A program made the position numbers and the translations under genes. From Clavulina sp. PMI_390 (taxonomy: Eukaryota; Basidiomycota; Agaricomycetes; Cantharellales; Hydnaceae), in contig WIDE01000069.1 in assembly GCA_015039315.1 (NCBI GenBank), positions 94,308-158,307 of the forward strand: a stretch of 64,000 nucleotides of DNA. The letters are read 5' to 3'. Under the pieces are notes generated by a model. The model worked only from the letters and a program-made list of their open reading frames with translations, was not told the DNA's origin and did not search any database. Below, one piece after another: positions 34,331-47,390 of this stretch. Each line of letters opens with the position of its first letter. The first letter of the stretch is position 1.

Positions 34331-36965
34331 TCAAGCTGCTCCACCTCCAGTGAGCTTCATGTTGCGGATGTCATGGTCGCGAACCATCCTATTGAGACGC
34401 GATAGATAGTGTGAGCGTTTTCCACAGTATCTTCGGATTTCCTTATCAATATAATGTTCTACTCACAATGCACACAAGCTGCTCATAATGCCAGAAGGGA
34501 TCGCCATCGTGAACACATATGCGATCGCCTTGGAGTACGCGGCTATCACGGGACCTTGAACGTCGGGCGGCAAGGTGAAGATGATGGTGACGCTCTGGCG
34601 GACCTCTGCGGCCGTGGCGGGGTCCAAGTTGGGAGCATAGTGATGAAGCTGAGTCTCGAGCGAATTGGCGAAGATTGTCCCCGCAATACTAGGAACACAC
34701 GTGGGCGATGAATGAGTGTCTAGTATGCAATGAGCGATGAGTAGAGACGAAAGAGGGACTCACGCGATACCGATAACACCACCAACTAGCTGGGTGAATG
34801 TAACCAGCGACGACGTGCGGGGGATCAGGGACTCGTCATGATTGTATTCAGCTTGGATAGCCAAGAACTATCGTAGCGTGCAAATTCGCATTGATTAATT
34901 GAAACTGTCAGCAAATGCGCATGGTGATGAGCTGGAGCTTCGCGTACCGAGTTCTGCATAGCACCACCCACTCCAAAGCCCAAAATAACCTGGTAACCAA
35001 TGAGTTTGGCGTTTCTGTGTGAGACGTCAGGGGTATCAGTTGGTGTGTCAGGCTTCTTGAGAAGAGGGGATGGACTGACGAGGTATTGGCATCAACGGTG
35101 AACATGAGTCCAGCGCCAATGGTGGCCAGCAGGGGAGAGAGAACAAGCCACCACCAGTAACGACCTTGCCATGTGATGACTCCACCAGAAATAACCGCTC
35201 CTCCGACACACATCATCATGAAGGGCAGGATATCAATACCAGACTTGGTCGCCGAGTGGCCCTAAATTCCAAAAGATCAAGAACCTCAACGGGGGTCAGG
35301 AGGTTCTGAGTGAACGTACTTTGGCCTGATAGAGCAAAGGAAGATAGTAGATCGCAGACAACATGATCAGGGCAATCCAGAATGCGCTCAAGCAGCATCC
35401 GATCTGGCTCCTGTTGCGGAAAAGAGCCAAAGGCAACAGCCCATCCATACCCATACGGTACTCCCAGATCAAGAAGGCCACAAGCACAACTCCGAACACG
35501 CAGAACAGGGCGATAACGCTCTTATCGCTCCAGGGCTTGGTGTTTCCGCCCCATTGCAGAGGAAGCAGCAACGAGCAGACGAGCCCTAGACAGACAAGAG
35601 TGCCTACCCAGTCAAGATGTATGAAGCGCTTGAGGGGAGTCCCCGCATGGTTAGCTGGATCGTTGAGGGCAGTGTAACGGGCCTTGATCGCAACAGCAAT
35701 GACAGCTACGGAGATACCTCCAATTGGCACTATGGAAGTGCAGAATGCTCAGGGTCATTACGAAACCGGTAAAGATCTCTCGACACTTACGATTGATATA
35801 GAAACCTAAGAGGGAAAATGTGATTAATTATCAGTTGATATCGTCAAATGATAGTTCCAGTGAGAAACACGCACACCTAAATAAAGTGCAAATCAATGAG
35901 CGAATGAGCCGCAACGCAAGTTCATTAAGAAAGCTCACCAGCGCCAGGATACGTGGTCAGTGAAGACTCCACCAAGCAACGGTCCCATCACCTTGGGAAG
36001 TGAACACGTTAGTGCTTGAACCCTTAGCGGGTAGCGCGGAACCCCTAGGGTCATACCGATGCGAGAGCAAACACGCCGCCGAATGAGCCCATTAGTGCAG
36101 GGCGCATCTCCAGCGGACAAATTTCGGCGATCGTAGCAATGCAAGAGCCAAAGATACCGGCAGCGCCGACACCGGCCAAAGCTCTGGAGAAACATTAAGG
36201 AATTTGATAAATACGATGGATGCATTGCAGCTGCGCAATTCCGCCACACCTTCCGAAAATCAGGACATTCATGTTTGGGGCCACTCCGCAGATCAAAGAC
36301 CCCAGCTGCGGACGCAAAGTTAGTAGGAGGCCAGAGAGCGTTTTTGTTCGATAGGGAAAGCTAACCTCGAACAGCGTCACTGCAAACATGAAAACCCATT
36401 TTGTTGGGAAAATGGAGAGGACTCCTCCGTAGAACAAGATGAAGCCAGCCTATGAGTGGAACAATAAACTGGAGTTTAGAGGCGGGAATATTGATTCTAT
36501 CGATGGTAGAAAGTTCGTGACGTACCTGTGTCAAGAAGTACGCGCTAGCTACCCAAGAAATGTTGGAAAGTGCGTTGAATTGTGAGATGATATGAGGTAA
36601 AGCCGTCGCCACAATCGATTGGTCGATTGCAACCAGCAGGATGCTAGGGTAGAGAGAAACAAATTACATAAATGGTGGATCGGTTATAGGAGGTAGTCAT
36701 GTTCAACGTACGACAGAAGCATAGCTGAATGGACAATCAACAGTCGCGAGCCAGTGAGCCATCGCTCCGATCCTTCGACGGCAGTGGCCTTTGTGGGTTC
36801 TGCTTTTTCTCCTGCTGCACCAGACTCAACCTCTTTGTCGGTGGACCCTTTGGGTGATACCTCCTCAGCGAGTTTCGTATGACCAGAACCGCTAGTGGAT
36901 GCGCTCTCTGCCTCTTGGGGTTCTTTCTCATTGACGACAGGGTCGACAGGGGATTGTGCGTCCAT
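34331..36965 (-). CDS. MFS multidrug efflux transporter, 14-helix DHA2 type
   Basis: Many exons together give a protein starting MDAQSPVDPVVNEKEPQEAE. After a polar N-terminal tail of about 75 residues come helix 1 (ending DQSIVATALPHIISQFN, the family's motif near the end of TM1), WVASAYFLTQ, LGSLICGVAPNMNVLIFGR and GVGAAGIFGSCIATIAEICP. The antiporter-type motif C region is [20 protein letters not shown] followed by INLPIGGISVA. The second half has HLDWVGTLVCLGLVCSLLLP, FWIALIMLSAIYYLPLLYQ, LIGYQVILGFGVGGAMQN and a late loop with LPPDVQGPVIAAYSKAIAYV. It ends MKLTGGGAA at 34331. DHA2 transporters are proton-driven plasma-membrane exporters of drugs or toxins. No biosynthetic genes adjoin it. 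The start at 36965 begins the polar tail; upstream residues are not conserved-looking. Confidence 0.93.
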
Positions 36966-38183
36966 TGCTCGGAGAGGAACAAGGGGGGAGAAGCCTGAGG
37001 GACAGAGATGGAGGTAAGAACGTGAAAAGTCCGCCAAGAATTCGGGCCCCGAATACAAACAGCTAGGGTTCGGTGCCGAAAGGTAATATACCCCACATGG
37101 AGCGAGGGGGCAAGCAGGGATCGTCGCGCTTCCCTTAATCTACCGAACTCAATGTGAAGTCCTGAAAATGCAGCCCAGTATCGTGCCATCCGTCGGGCCC
37201 CGAGAGGTAGTGCCAACGTGCGTATATCGCAAGCCCCTCAGACAGGATATGGGCCAAGAAAGCCTCCGCGCAGCCATCTCTGTATTCTATCGACAGAGAC
37301 TGTGGTGACGATCCCTCGTGGGTTGATTCAACTGGATTCAACAATTTGGTCTTGTGACGACAATTGTCATAGGGTGGAGCTCGGTGCCGAAGACGGAGCA
37401 TCCGTCGAAGTCGCCGTTGATCTATCGGACGGCCTGGCGAATCGGCCGGGCTAAATCACAAACAGCCAGAAATCATAATTTGAAGGTTTTGGTGGCCAGG
37501 CTCTCGTGCCGCCGCCGGGCCGGGGGCGAAATGCTCCTCGAAGCACGTGATCCACTGTTCGATTTGCCCACTTTTCGGCCTCCGTGACCTCGTTTGCCTG
37601 CTCCTCAGGATTCGCCAAAGTTTCCTTGGCTGTCGGGTCTGTTGCATAAGAACACCAAAGTGTTTTAAATCGCCTCTGTAATGTAGAGAGCCCTCTATCC
37701 GCCGTTGACTAGGTGGGCGTAAGCGGAGATACCTCGTCAAGCCTCGGAAGCAAAATCGAAGTTATGCTGCCAAGCCTAGTGCTTGGGCCCTACCTCCCAT
37801 GGAGATGAAAAGGACCCCCCAAATACCTAAGAATATCGCACAATTCTCATTCTCGGGCAAACTCCACAATGCCAACCGCCGAAAAACCGCCAGGCAAATC
37901 GATAACCTCTGTAGAGCATCGCGAGCTCTACCCTGCAGCGATACCCTCACTGTTTGCCATCGACCCCACGTTGACCCTATTTCAGGTGATTATACATATC
38001 CTTGGAGTATCGTTTGGCTACTAGCCTTGATCCCAATATCTTAGTGCAAGCTGACTTGTCTTTCCATCAAAGAACTCCCCGACGCAGGCCGTCATCTCAG
38101 TATCACCCACCGAACCACATTCTTCGTCGATTCTTGCTCATCACTCCCATCCACACCCCACGCCATGTGACATAACGACGATC
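36966..38183. promoter_or_regulatory. Divergent promoter region between transporter and forkhead-like gene
   Basis: About 1.2 kb between head-to-head genes. It must hold both promoters. No clear TATA box or operator-like repeat was seen; short ORFs are not supported. Confidence 0.45.
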
Positions 38184-40324
38184 ATGGACCATTTAGCGTT
38201 CAAAGCGACAGATGAAGCATGGCTACCCCACTCTCACTCCAAATTATCTCATGCTACGCCCGTCGCGAAGTCCGAGTTTCCTCAAGAAGAGGGAAGTCAT
38301 TCAAGCTGGTGCAGCCCCGCCGAGGGCAATTTGCACAGTAATCAGCCACTGATCCTCGTTCATGACCACCACCTCGACCCTTCGAGAGGGCATGCGACAT
38401 CCTCCACTGCGCTCTCAGACCTTAAACCAAGCGAAGATACTCCGTTCCATCTAGCGTTTGCACAAAGCGTAGCGAATCTGGCTGAGTCTTCCAGCGTCGC
38501 AAAAGACGAGACTCTCGGACTATACTGCTCGGACGAGGGGATAGCTATTCCCTCAAGCTCCATGAGTCAAGCTGGGGTGACGATAAAGCCATGCAACACG
38601 TCTCCCGAACCTAGCCTAGCCGGCCGCCAACAACACGAGCTGCCTGAGCCATCTCGACACTCCGAGCTTCTCCCGCATCCAAATGACCAGCTCTCGAACG
38701 CGTCGGCTGAATGTGCTAGGCTAAAGGCCGAGATGATCACTTCAGTCTTGTCCACTAGCCCAAACGGTAGCATGCTCTTAAAGGATATCTTCGAGGCACT
38801 ACGCAGTCGTTACCCTTCATGGTGTCCAAAGGACTCTAGTCGTGCAGTGATTGCTCAGAAGAACGTAAGCATTTCTCTCCGCTCTGCACTCAAGAGGGAA
38901 ACCATGTGACTGATGAGCTATTTTGGGAATAGCAATCTCTTCGAGGTATGCTGGTGAGAACGGCTTGCTTTGTGACGAAGGATCGAGAAATCACAGAGAG
39001 GGGTAGAGGGAAGTATTGGAGATACGAGCCACTCTCAGGCGCTCAGCCGCGGAGAGAAACGGGAGATATAACGGCGTGCCAAAGACCGACCTCGTCAGAA
39101 GACGTCTCTTCTCGATGCATCTCCCCTTCCACTCCTTTGGATTCGCGAGCGACTTCGTCCGCCATCTCCAGCGAGTCCTCAGCGCAGCAGTTAATAGCAA
39201 CTGCGTCCCGGAATCGCGTCACCAGTGGGCCCTCATGGAGCGCTTCACCTTCATTTCTCGCCTCTCCCATCAGAAGAGAGGGAAATTCTGTCACAGCGAT
39301 CCCTCAGCGCGCGCTCGTCTCAAATTCAGGGGCATTTGATAGTCTATCTGACCCGTCATCAACCGCCCTTTCGAGCGTAATTACGCCCACGCACTCTACT
39401 GATCGTTCCGCTCTTGAAAATCAGCCTCACACCGAGGCGACGGTTCGACATGCGGAGCTCGATTGCTCTTCAACCACATTTCCTGGAGCACTCATGACAG
39501 GCTCGTATTCAGCGGCGGAACTCGCTTTCACTCCCCAGCCGCACCAGCTTCACGAGTTTCGCGCTTCAGGAGGTGCTCAGGGAGTTCCTCCAAGTTTGGT
39601 TCTTCCCGGTCACGACCACCAGCACAAAACCTGCACAGGGAACTTATCTTTAGTCATCTCTGACACATCCTATTCTTCTCTCCACTCTATGACGCATCAA
39701 TCTTCCAGTCCGAATGCAGTGCTGCCCCACAGTGAGCAGCAAGCCGCAGACGCTAGCGCGTCTCATTCTCGCTTGAATGGCTTTGACTCTACGAGTCTAC
39801 ACCACTATTTTCCCTCGCCTTTGACCACTCCTTTACATATCTCGTCGGGGCGAGATACTCCACAATTAGGCATGCGGGTAGCCTCTCCCCACCCTATAAG
39901 ATCTCGGTTCGCAGAAGAATCAATCGCACTTCCTGTTTCAGCTGCTGCCACGAAACCTCTTGCGCAAAATCCGGCGTCTCTTAAGGACAAAACGGGCGGG
40001 GAGAGCACTCTATCCCGCCAACAATCGCCGCCCGAAGAAGTCATGCTTGACACGATGCCCTCAAGTGCCAACAAGAAACGCGCTCGCAATGATGAGGGGG
40101 AAGAGATATGTAATTCAGTGAGGAAGAGACGCGACCCTCCACCAGATGTTGGTGGCCACATCGTGCTCGTTCCTGATGCAATCAAGAAGTACCTCCACAT
40201 GAGTGGGCTCACTAAGCACAGGTTCCGAGGGAACACACTCGGGAAAGTACGATTCTATTTCAATCCCGAGGAGCAGGCTCAGATCCTCCAGATCGAGAGG
40301 GAGCTTGGATATATTCGCAAGTGA
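38184..40324 (+). CDS. Forkhead-like (winged-helix) transcription factor, divergent
   Basis: Two exons (38184-38864, 38933-40324) join in phase to 690 residues. A winged-helix region at about residues 185-270 reads MITSVLSTSPNGSMLLKDIF, EALRSRYPSWCPKDSSRAVI, then QSLRGMLVRTACFVTKD and ERGRGKYWRYEPL. This lines up with the forkhead pattern (helices, then NSIRHNLSLNxCF, then G-KGxYW), but the recognition-helix core is changed to QSLRGMLVRTACF. The only intron falls just before this helix. The remainder is Ser/Pro-rich and disordered, with a basic cluster (NKKRARNDE, SVRKRRDPPP) near the C-terminus as a likely nuclear signal, and a conserved-looking end FNPEEQAQILQIERELGYIR. It is probably a nuclear regulator; its targets are unknown. 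Confidence 0.65.
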
Positions 40325-41582
40325 GATCCAGGCTTCTTTGAATCGAGTCTTTGCCACTGGACAACCACGTTGGCCGCGGAGAAGGTTCCTTTAGATGTCG
40401 GAGTTTTTACTGTTTTTCGATCAATTTATGCAGTATTATTCATTCAATGTAATTCGGCATGCGGGATCCCGATCTGATTGACGTTCAGTACACAACCTCC
40501 ATTACCGTGGATTACCGGTATGGTCGAGAGCCAACTTCATCATAGTCTAAAGGTTGCGCACCCCACAACCGATTATGCATTGTGGTGGAAATCTTCCTGG
40601 GAAGTATTCGGATGCACTCAATCCCCATCAAAGTAATCCAGCTAGTCGGGTTGATCGAGAGTTATACGTAACGCAAGGGGTTGCCAAGGCCGAGCCGTGG
40701 GCCGAACCCAGCATGCCAAAGTATGTGTTGCAACTGAATTTGCCGAAAATTCAGTTTTGTGGCTCGGTCAACTTCCCCGTGATGTCGGTGCCAGGGGTAC
40801 GAAGACAGACATTCGAATAAGCACCCAATTGGCGGAACCGCACGCCGCTCAGGTCGATCGAGGTTCCGCCGCCGTGAATAGTGTAATGGACTAGTCACTT
40901 CGACCGTGTGTGACAAGGACATCTCAAAACTTGGGGGAGTAACCGGAATGAACGGTGTAACACGGAAGTCTGCTGCTGCGCATCAGGAAATCTACATCTG
41001 ACTTCTCAAGAAGATACTGACACATCCATTCCCAAGATCCCCAGGGGTCAAGACCTCGTTCCAGGAGAGTCAACCTTTCGTGGGTTGAGAAGCCGTGCCA
41101 GGAAAGCTCAAACGCAATATATGGGCGCTAGATAACGTCACGTCATCCATCAAACCATTCACCCAGTAATCGGGTCCCCATATTCCGTTTAATGAGGTTC
41201 AGCCAGCCGTCTGCCGAAGAGGAGTGATACCACATGGCACCACTTCAGAAAGCCACCGAGTACTTGGTCGTCGCTAATAGCTACGTCCAAGAGAACAAAG
41301 CGCAATTTTAGTGCTAATGGGGCCTTGCCGTGCTGTGGGATCAGTTGCACAAGCGGCTCGGCGGATGTCAATCCCTTGACAATGAACAGGAAGCATCGTT
41401 CACATACACACATCATGTCCTTCATTTACGAAGACATCTGATCGATATTTTATTACAGTTGTGTTTTACACAGCCTCGATACCCACACAGAATAGAGCCC
41501 GCGACGTGCCGCTTTATAGTACCCGATAAGTGGTGGATAGCGGGGGCGAAGTGGTCGTGAGGTATATTGCATCCGAGCGAAG
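40325..41582. other. Convergent intergenic region
   Basis: About 1.26 kb between tail-to-tail genes, long for a convergent spacer here. Short ORFs on both strands show no family features. It could hold a lost or non-coding gene, but I see nothing definite. Confidence 0.45.
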
Positions 41583-44500
41583 TTAGAGAAAAGCTTCGTC
41601 AAATGCCGCCCAGTCGATAGATTGGGAAGGGGAAGTGCTATTGCTGGCGAGATTCGTAAGCGGCACCAGTGAGGGACTGGAGCGTGAAGAAACTTCCATC
41701 AGCGTTCGGCGCAACAATTCAGCGGGCAGACTCACCGGCCATGAGCACATTGGAAGGGAAAAACTGTTTCACAAAGTTGACGAATGAGTAAGCTGCACTG
41801 ACTGAGTTCTAGTCGATCGTTGAACATTATGGCACCTTGAGACACAAAATATCATATCAGCCGTCGTCTTGGTGTTAGGGTGATGTGACATACCCCGACA
41901 CGCTTTGGAATTGATCAAGATCAGAAGCTCCTGAGGGAAAAATCGAATGACATCCATCCACAAGTTCTCAACATCTGTCGTAGTCGTATTGCTTTCTTCT
42001 GAAGAAGGGAACGGCCCGGCTAGGTGAGGTTCAGTAGCAATCTCGGCGAGAAGGTTCTTGATTGTTTCTTGTAGTTTAGCAGGTGTGTCCAGCTGTCAAA
42101 GCGAAGGTGAGGTTTTGACAGCTGAGGCATAGAGGAGATATCTCGAACAGACCTTTTCGAAAAGCAACGCGGGAATCGTCAAAACGGTTGCTTGGGTAAA
42201 TTGAGCTTCCGGGGCGGGAGGATCAATGACCCGAGGTATTTGAATTTCAGAAAATGTGAACCCCCATCGATCAAATATTGAGCGTGTTGGCAAGGCGCAT
42301 AGGAGTTTGGCTTCCGTCGTGGAAAGAAGAATGATAACGCCGAGGGTAGAAGATGTCGACTCCAAATGGGATAGGTTTGGTTGGCTTGGAGGGCAGCGCG
42401 AGATATTGTTCCGAAGGAATCCAATGCATAAGTCACGAAGAAACTGTTCCACCCGTATTCGCTCGTCAGCAGCATGCTGGTCAATGAGAACGATAAGAGC
42501 AGAGCGACTAGGATGTACTGATTGCAAGCGATGGATCACGCAGGCGATATACTTTGAGTCGACCTGTCCAAGAACCTCAGCAGATGCGAGGTCATCTCGG
42601 CTGAACGAAGTGGATGAAATATTCGATGAAGAGAAGCCGCTCAATGTCCGAATACTCGCTAAGCTTGTTGGAGTTCTTGAGAAAGGCGCTTGGGATACAG
42701 GCGGATTTGATACCAAAGGAGGCCGTGCTTGTTGCTGATGACTAGGTTGTCGCATCAAAAAATCCGCTTCTTGCTTTCCAGGCAGTGCTGGAGGGTTGAA
42801 GGTGGCTTGAGGCACTGGATCATCAATACTTGGCACGAAGGTCTGGTTTTCCTCCTGAAAGTCGACAAGAGATCAGAGTCATGGGCATTGCGATGTTACG
42901 GGTAGGAGCGTCTCACATCCACCATGTCAATGATCCAGCCAGGGAACTGTGTTGATGGCGGAAAGCTTTCGGAATCGTTCCGATTCTTCTCTCGTTCAAG
43001 ATTAACAGAATGTGCACCATTAAGGAGCCGAGAGCGATCGATGTATCTGTGGGGAGCGACTACACCCGGAAGCCATTCATGCGGTTGACTAGGAGGCGAG
43101 AAACCTGATGGTCCAGACGAGCTTCCACCTTGTGCGTTGAAAGCATAATTCCGCCTAGTCCTCGGGTCTCTCCCCACCCAATTGCCATCAACAATGCTCT
43201 GCAGCCGCATTATTTAGTGATCTGCAGCGTATACAATCGGGACGAAGCGCACCAGATCGGTAGTTAGCGATCGTCCACCTACCATGTTGTCGGAGGGAGG
43301 GATATTAACAAGCGACGACGTGCTTGAGTTGAGTGCAGGTTCCTGGGCACTCGAAGCTTGGTCAATTCTACGTCTTGTTGATTTACTGTTTCTTCGATGA
43401 CCACGGAAATGGCCCGGGATGGAGTGTGGTCGTGTCTCACTACTCCTCAGGAATCCATTTTGAGTCAGGAACTCCCGCACCACGCGTATTAGCATTCGAG
43501 TGATTTGGTGCGGATCCTTGTTATAAAGGAGAGAATTAGACAACGTATAATGATGTGATCCTGAGTCTAAACGCACCTGAAAAGTTACCGAGTCTCTGGA
43601 AGGCCCGAGCAAATCAGTCCGCGCTGCAGGTAAATCAATGGAGAGAACGAAGATAGGATGACAATCAATTCTTTTGGAGGAATAGGCATCTGGATCATCC
43701 ATTCAGTTGGTTCCGAGACTTAGGATGGTGAAATTTGGTCACGGACCATCTGTTCCTTCCTGTTTTAAGATGAGCGTGGCAGACGACAGATCGCTGAAGG
43801 GAGAATGGATCACTGACAGTTATCCCAAAAGCGCTGCTATTGAAAAGGTCTTCAATGCTCTGATGGAAGTCGCATCGTGCGCACGGGTGTCGATTGATAA
43901 CTGAGAAACTCGATGATTAGCCGTAGTCATTGATCACGAAGGCCGACAAGCTCACAGATATATTGAAAAGCCTATTCCGCTGAAGTCAGTTACTATTTCG
44001 GTCTAAGGGGTAGCAACTGGGAGTGACCTTTGACCTCGTTCCTCTTTTGCTGATGAATCCATGCGTCCGAGCATTGGCGTCTGAGACATCTACTAAATCC
44101 ACATCCTGTTGTCATGGATTTTATGAGTTTCATGAAGCCTGAAGTTGAAAAACTTAACCTTCGCTAGCGGCAAGCCAAATAAAGCCCGAAATGTTTGTAA
44201 CGATGACTTAGTCTTTCAGTGGTTTAGCAACGAGGTTCGTCAATGGGCGCTGCTGGCATAGCCTCCCTCACCTTCGGGATTGTTAGAACTCTCAATCTAT
44301 CATCGTCGCCTCCTGCTCGTCGGCTTGAGAGATTTAATCCGAACGATGTGGCGGGAGAAACCAAGGCAAACGTCTGGATAATTTTGGTTACGGAATCTAT
44401 CGTCTGTGATTCCTTGGAGTGAGAGCTCCTCCTAACCGGCAACTGTGAAATGTTCAGGGACGAAATGATGAGATAGGAGTCTTGGATATGAGAACTCACA

Positions 44501-45265
44501 TTGTAGAAAGCATCGCGCACGCACACGGTGGTTCCGTGTTTCTCCCGAAGCCATCTGAGAGCCGGGCCAGAATAAAGCAGTTTTGAATTCTGCGCCAAGC
44601 CATCAGAAAATCATTCTTCATATGAAGCCAGGGTTACGGAGAGCAGCAAATACGAACTTTGACAATAATGGACCAGTTCTGATTTCTTTGCGTAGTTCGG
44701 GAGACAATTTCTAGACATGACACATTTGACACGGATGCGAGGGCTGGGTGTGACAACTCTGGTGAGAAACGGCGCAAAGCGGCAATCTTGGATATATTCT
44801 TGATGATCTAATAACGCCTACCTTCCCCACGAAAACCAAATGTAGCAGTTGAAGACGTATGCGGGTATTTAGACGAGCCTGATATAGCAAAAATATTGTT
44901 TTAATCGGCACAATATGAGCAACGCGATATCCATGCAAGCTTTTCTTAATAGTGTATCAATTGGTGGTGCCAGCGGCACAGCGCAGCAATAATATTGCCA
45001 AATTTAATGTGTCAAGGAGTGGATACTTGCCATGACGCCCAGAATCATCTTCGCCGCCAATGAATTGTAGATCTTCCATTTCGATGCCACAGCCATCGTC
45101 CCGTACCCAACACGTCCACTCGGAGGGATCAAGACCAATGTCAATATGTGTTGCCCCAGCATCTAACGAGTTTTGAACAAGCTCCGAGACAATTTGGGAT
45201 AACGATGACACAACAACAGTTGATCGAAGAAGCATTTGAGTCTCGCGAGGAAGACGACTGATCAT
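41583..45265 (-). CDS. MLH3: DNA mismatch-repair protein MLH3 (MutL homologue)
   Basis: A multi-exon gene starting [24 protein letters not shown] ATPase motifs are present: [11 protein letters not shown] (motif I), DDGCGI (motif II), [20 protein letters not shown] (motif III). Then come [20 protein letters not shown] and a long variable linker. The C-terminal dimer/endonuclease domain has [12 protein letters not shown], fitting the metal-binding DQHA-x2-E-x4-E motif that marks Mlh3/Pms1 endonucleases. It continues with [19 protein letters not shown] and [19 protein letters not shown], the Mlh3-type CAHGRP motif, and ends WAAFDEAFL at 41583. Mlh3 pairs with Mlh1 in meiotic crossover resolution and mismatch repair. 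The start at 45265 was chosen by similarity to the family N-terminus; an in-frame ATG at 45376 would add 37 residues. Junctions in the first 700 bases are the least certain. Confidence 0.9.
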
Positions 45266-45675
45266 ACTTGCTATGGAGCACTCCAGTTGTGGAAGGAGCT
45301 GTTTGAGTTTGCGCCGGTTGTTTATGAACCAAATATCAAACTTCTGCTTGTCTTTCTGTCTCGCTTGCGGCATCAAAAACGTCGAAAGACCTAGGTCATT
45401 AATTACGACCGATCATACTGCAACCAGCCGCGTAATTTGTATCGTGTGGCCGGAGCTGTGTCGGACTAACTGTTTGACTGCCGGTTGTCACTCTCAGTTA
45501 TTGAACCCGAATATCACGTAAAGGTGCCTCGACCTCATGTACTCAAGGGGGGGCTATTTTGAGATCTTGAGAGACAGATTACTCGAGAGCGATGATTGTG
45601 TATCACATGAGCCCAAAGAATAAACGTGGTCTCGGAAAAGAACGGACACTAGCATAATTTGTGGACGTTTGTAGA
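45266..45675. other. Intergenic: MLH3 promoter and ArfGAP 3' flank
   Basis: About 410 bp. No separate gene seen. Confidence 0.5.
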
Positions 45676-47390
45676 CTAGAAATCTTTCCATTCCCCGTCG
45701 TCCCACTCGTCTTTCTTTGGCTTTGCGGAAACTGGAACTGCCGTCGACGGCTTAGGCTGAGTGGCAGCCGGTTTCAGCTCCCCCTTTCCAAATTCATGGA
45801 AGAAATCATCATCCCCAGCATCAGAGTAAAGTGCCGAGGTCCCCTCTTCATCATCGTACCCGTGGAAGTCGTTAGCATGATTAATAGATGAATACTGCCC
45901 ACGTGATGAGTTTGCGCCGGTGCCGGATGTGAAACCTTGCACCATTGAGCCAACGTCTACACCCAGTTGAGTTTTACCCCATGAGTTGGCTGATTTTGCG
46001 CCATCTGACACATATTGTGTCACTCCAGCACGGAAGGTAGGATCGGAAACCCGTTCCACAGTTGGTTGAATGACAGTCGAGTTGACAGTGCGGGTAGCAC
46101 CGGCAACGGCGGAGGAGAACAGTGACCATCCTTTCCCAAGAGCTGCCATGGGATCCGCCTGGAGATCTGCGAGGGTAGGCGCGGCTCCAGAGGAGAGACT
46201 GAAGGATGGGTGGGATGAAGGTGGCGGAGTGGGAGTGCTTCCAAAGCCTCCATAACGACCTCCTTGCGAAGGCGGAAGGTGATCGGGACGAGCGGCATTC
46301 GTCTGGCGTTAGTATAGTATTTTGAAACATTAGGCGAGACATATGATCGAGCGATGGGTGGGTAAATTGGGCGATCGCGAATCATGGATTGTCAATGGGT
46401 GCCGGCGGTTTGGTACCATAGTACAGGAGACACTCACGGCTCCGAGGGATTCGAAAAATGCTTCATTGCTAGCTTTTTGGGCCATAGGATCTTCAGATAA
46501 GCCTTCGACTAGGGCCGCAGAGTTTGTTCGATCAGGCGTTGACGTCCGTGTGGACGTCCGTGCCTTGCGAAGCGATTGGGCAGAATTGGATAGATCTGGG
46601 GTGGAGGTCCGAGATGCCGCCGTCGTGGGAGATGCTGATGGGGCCCAGGGACGTCCTTCTAGTTCTGCAGTGAGCTATTGTAACATAAAAGGTCGGCATC
46701 TGCGGTGAATTTTGTCCGAGTGAAGGCACCCACTTTATCGCGATATTGCGAAGCGGCCCAACAGTGATATTTGTCGTGTATAGAAAGTTCAGGGGAGTAT
46801 CCGCCATTCTCATATGACTGGAGAAACTCTTGGAATGGGGCATTACCGCCCAACTATGGGTAGAAGCGGTTGCGGAACGGGGGATGACCTTCAATTGGCT
46901 ACTTTGGTTTGCTACATTATGACGCACCTTCATCCGCCGCAGCTGCTCATCTGAGAACGAGTCCATGCTCACGCTCCGCACAAAGCTATTCAAAAGGGAT
47001 GGGCAATTTAGACCTTACAGATCAGCGCGGCCACTGTGTTCTCTGACCTAACGTGAACGCCGAATCCACGGTGAATACCTAAAAAAGGATCAAGGGAAAC
47101 GCTTGAGAATTTCAGACGCCCTGAAATAAATTGGAATCGATCGGAGGTTTTGTCATACCTGCACAAGTCAAGCAGATGAAGTTGGCGAACGAGAGGGAGC
47201 ACCATTGAGGGTTTTGAGCGTTGCAGTCCGCACATCTGATCGAACGATGATTGATACGATTAGGATCAAAGGATGACGGCAGCAGGAAGTAAGATTTGGC
47301 GACTAGAAGAGGCAAACAGGCTCACACTTTGTTGCCAAGCTCAGGGCGGTTGATGAGCTCGTTGAGTTGTTGTTTGACCGCCGGATCCAT
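45676..47390 (-). CDS. ARF GTPase-activating protein, ArfGAP1/Gcs1 type
   Basis: The first exon reads MDPAVKQQLNELINRPELGN. The zinc finger follows as CADCNAQNPQW...ICLTC with C-x2-C-x16-C-x2-C spacing, then GIHRGFGVH, which supplies the catalytic arginine finger. Further coding parts are VRSVSMDSFSDEQLRRMKLG, GNAPFQEFLQSY and YHCWAASQYRDKL, completing the ArfGAP domain. The C-terminal half has Ser/Thr-rich amphipathic stretches (GKGWSLFSSAVAGATRTVN) like the ALPS lipid-packing sensors of ArfGAP1, and ends in a DEWDDGEWKDF tail, a typical WxxF/W-rich coat-binding end. It stimulates Arf1 GTP hydrolysis on Golgi membranes and so drives COPI uncoating. Confidence 0.93.

Noticed and set aside
23538..36965. 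Secondary-metabolite cluster (FAD oxidase, secreted protein, MFS exporter)
   Set aside because: No PKS, NRPS, terpene synthase or cluster regulator is present, and the genes are separated by unrelated membrane-protein genes and gene-poor DNA.
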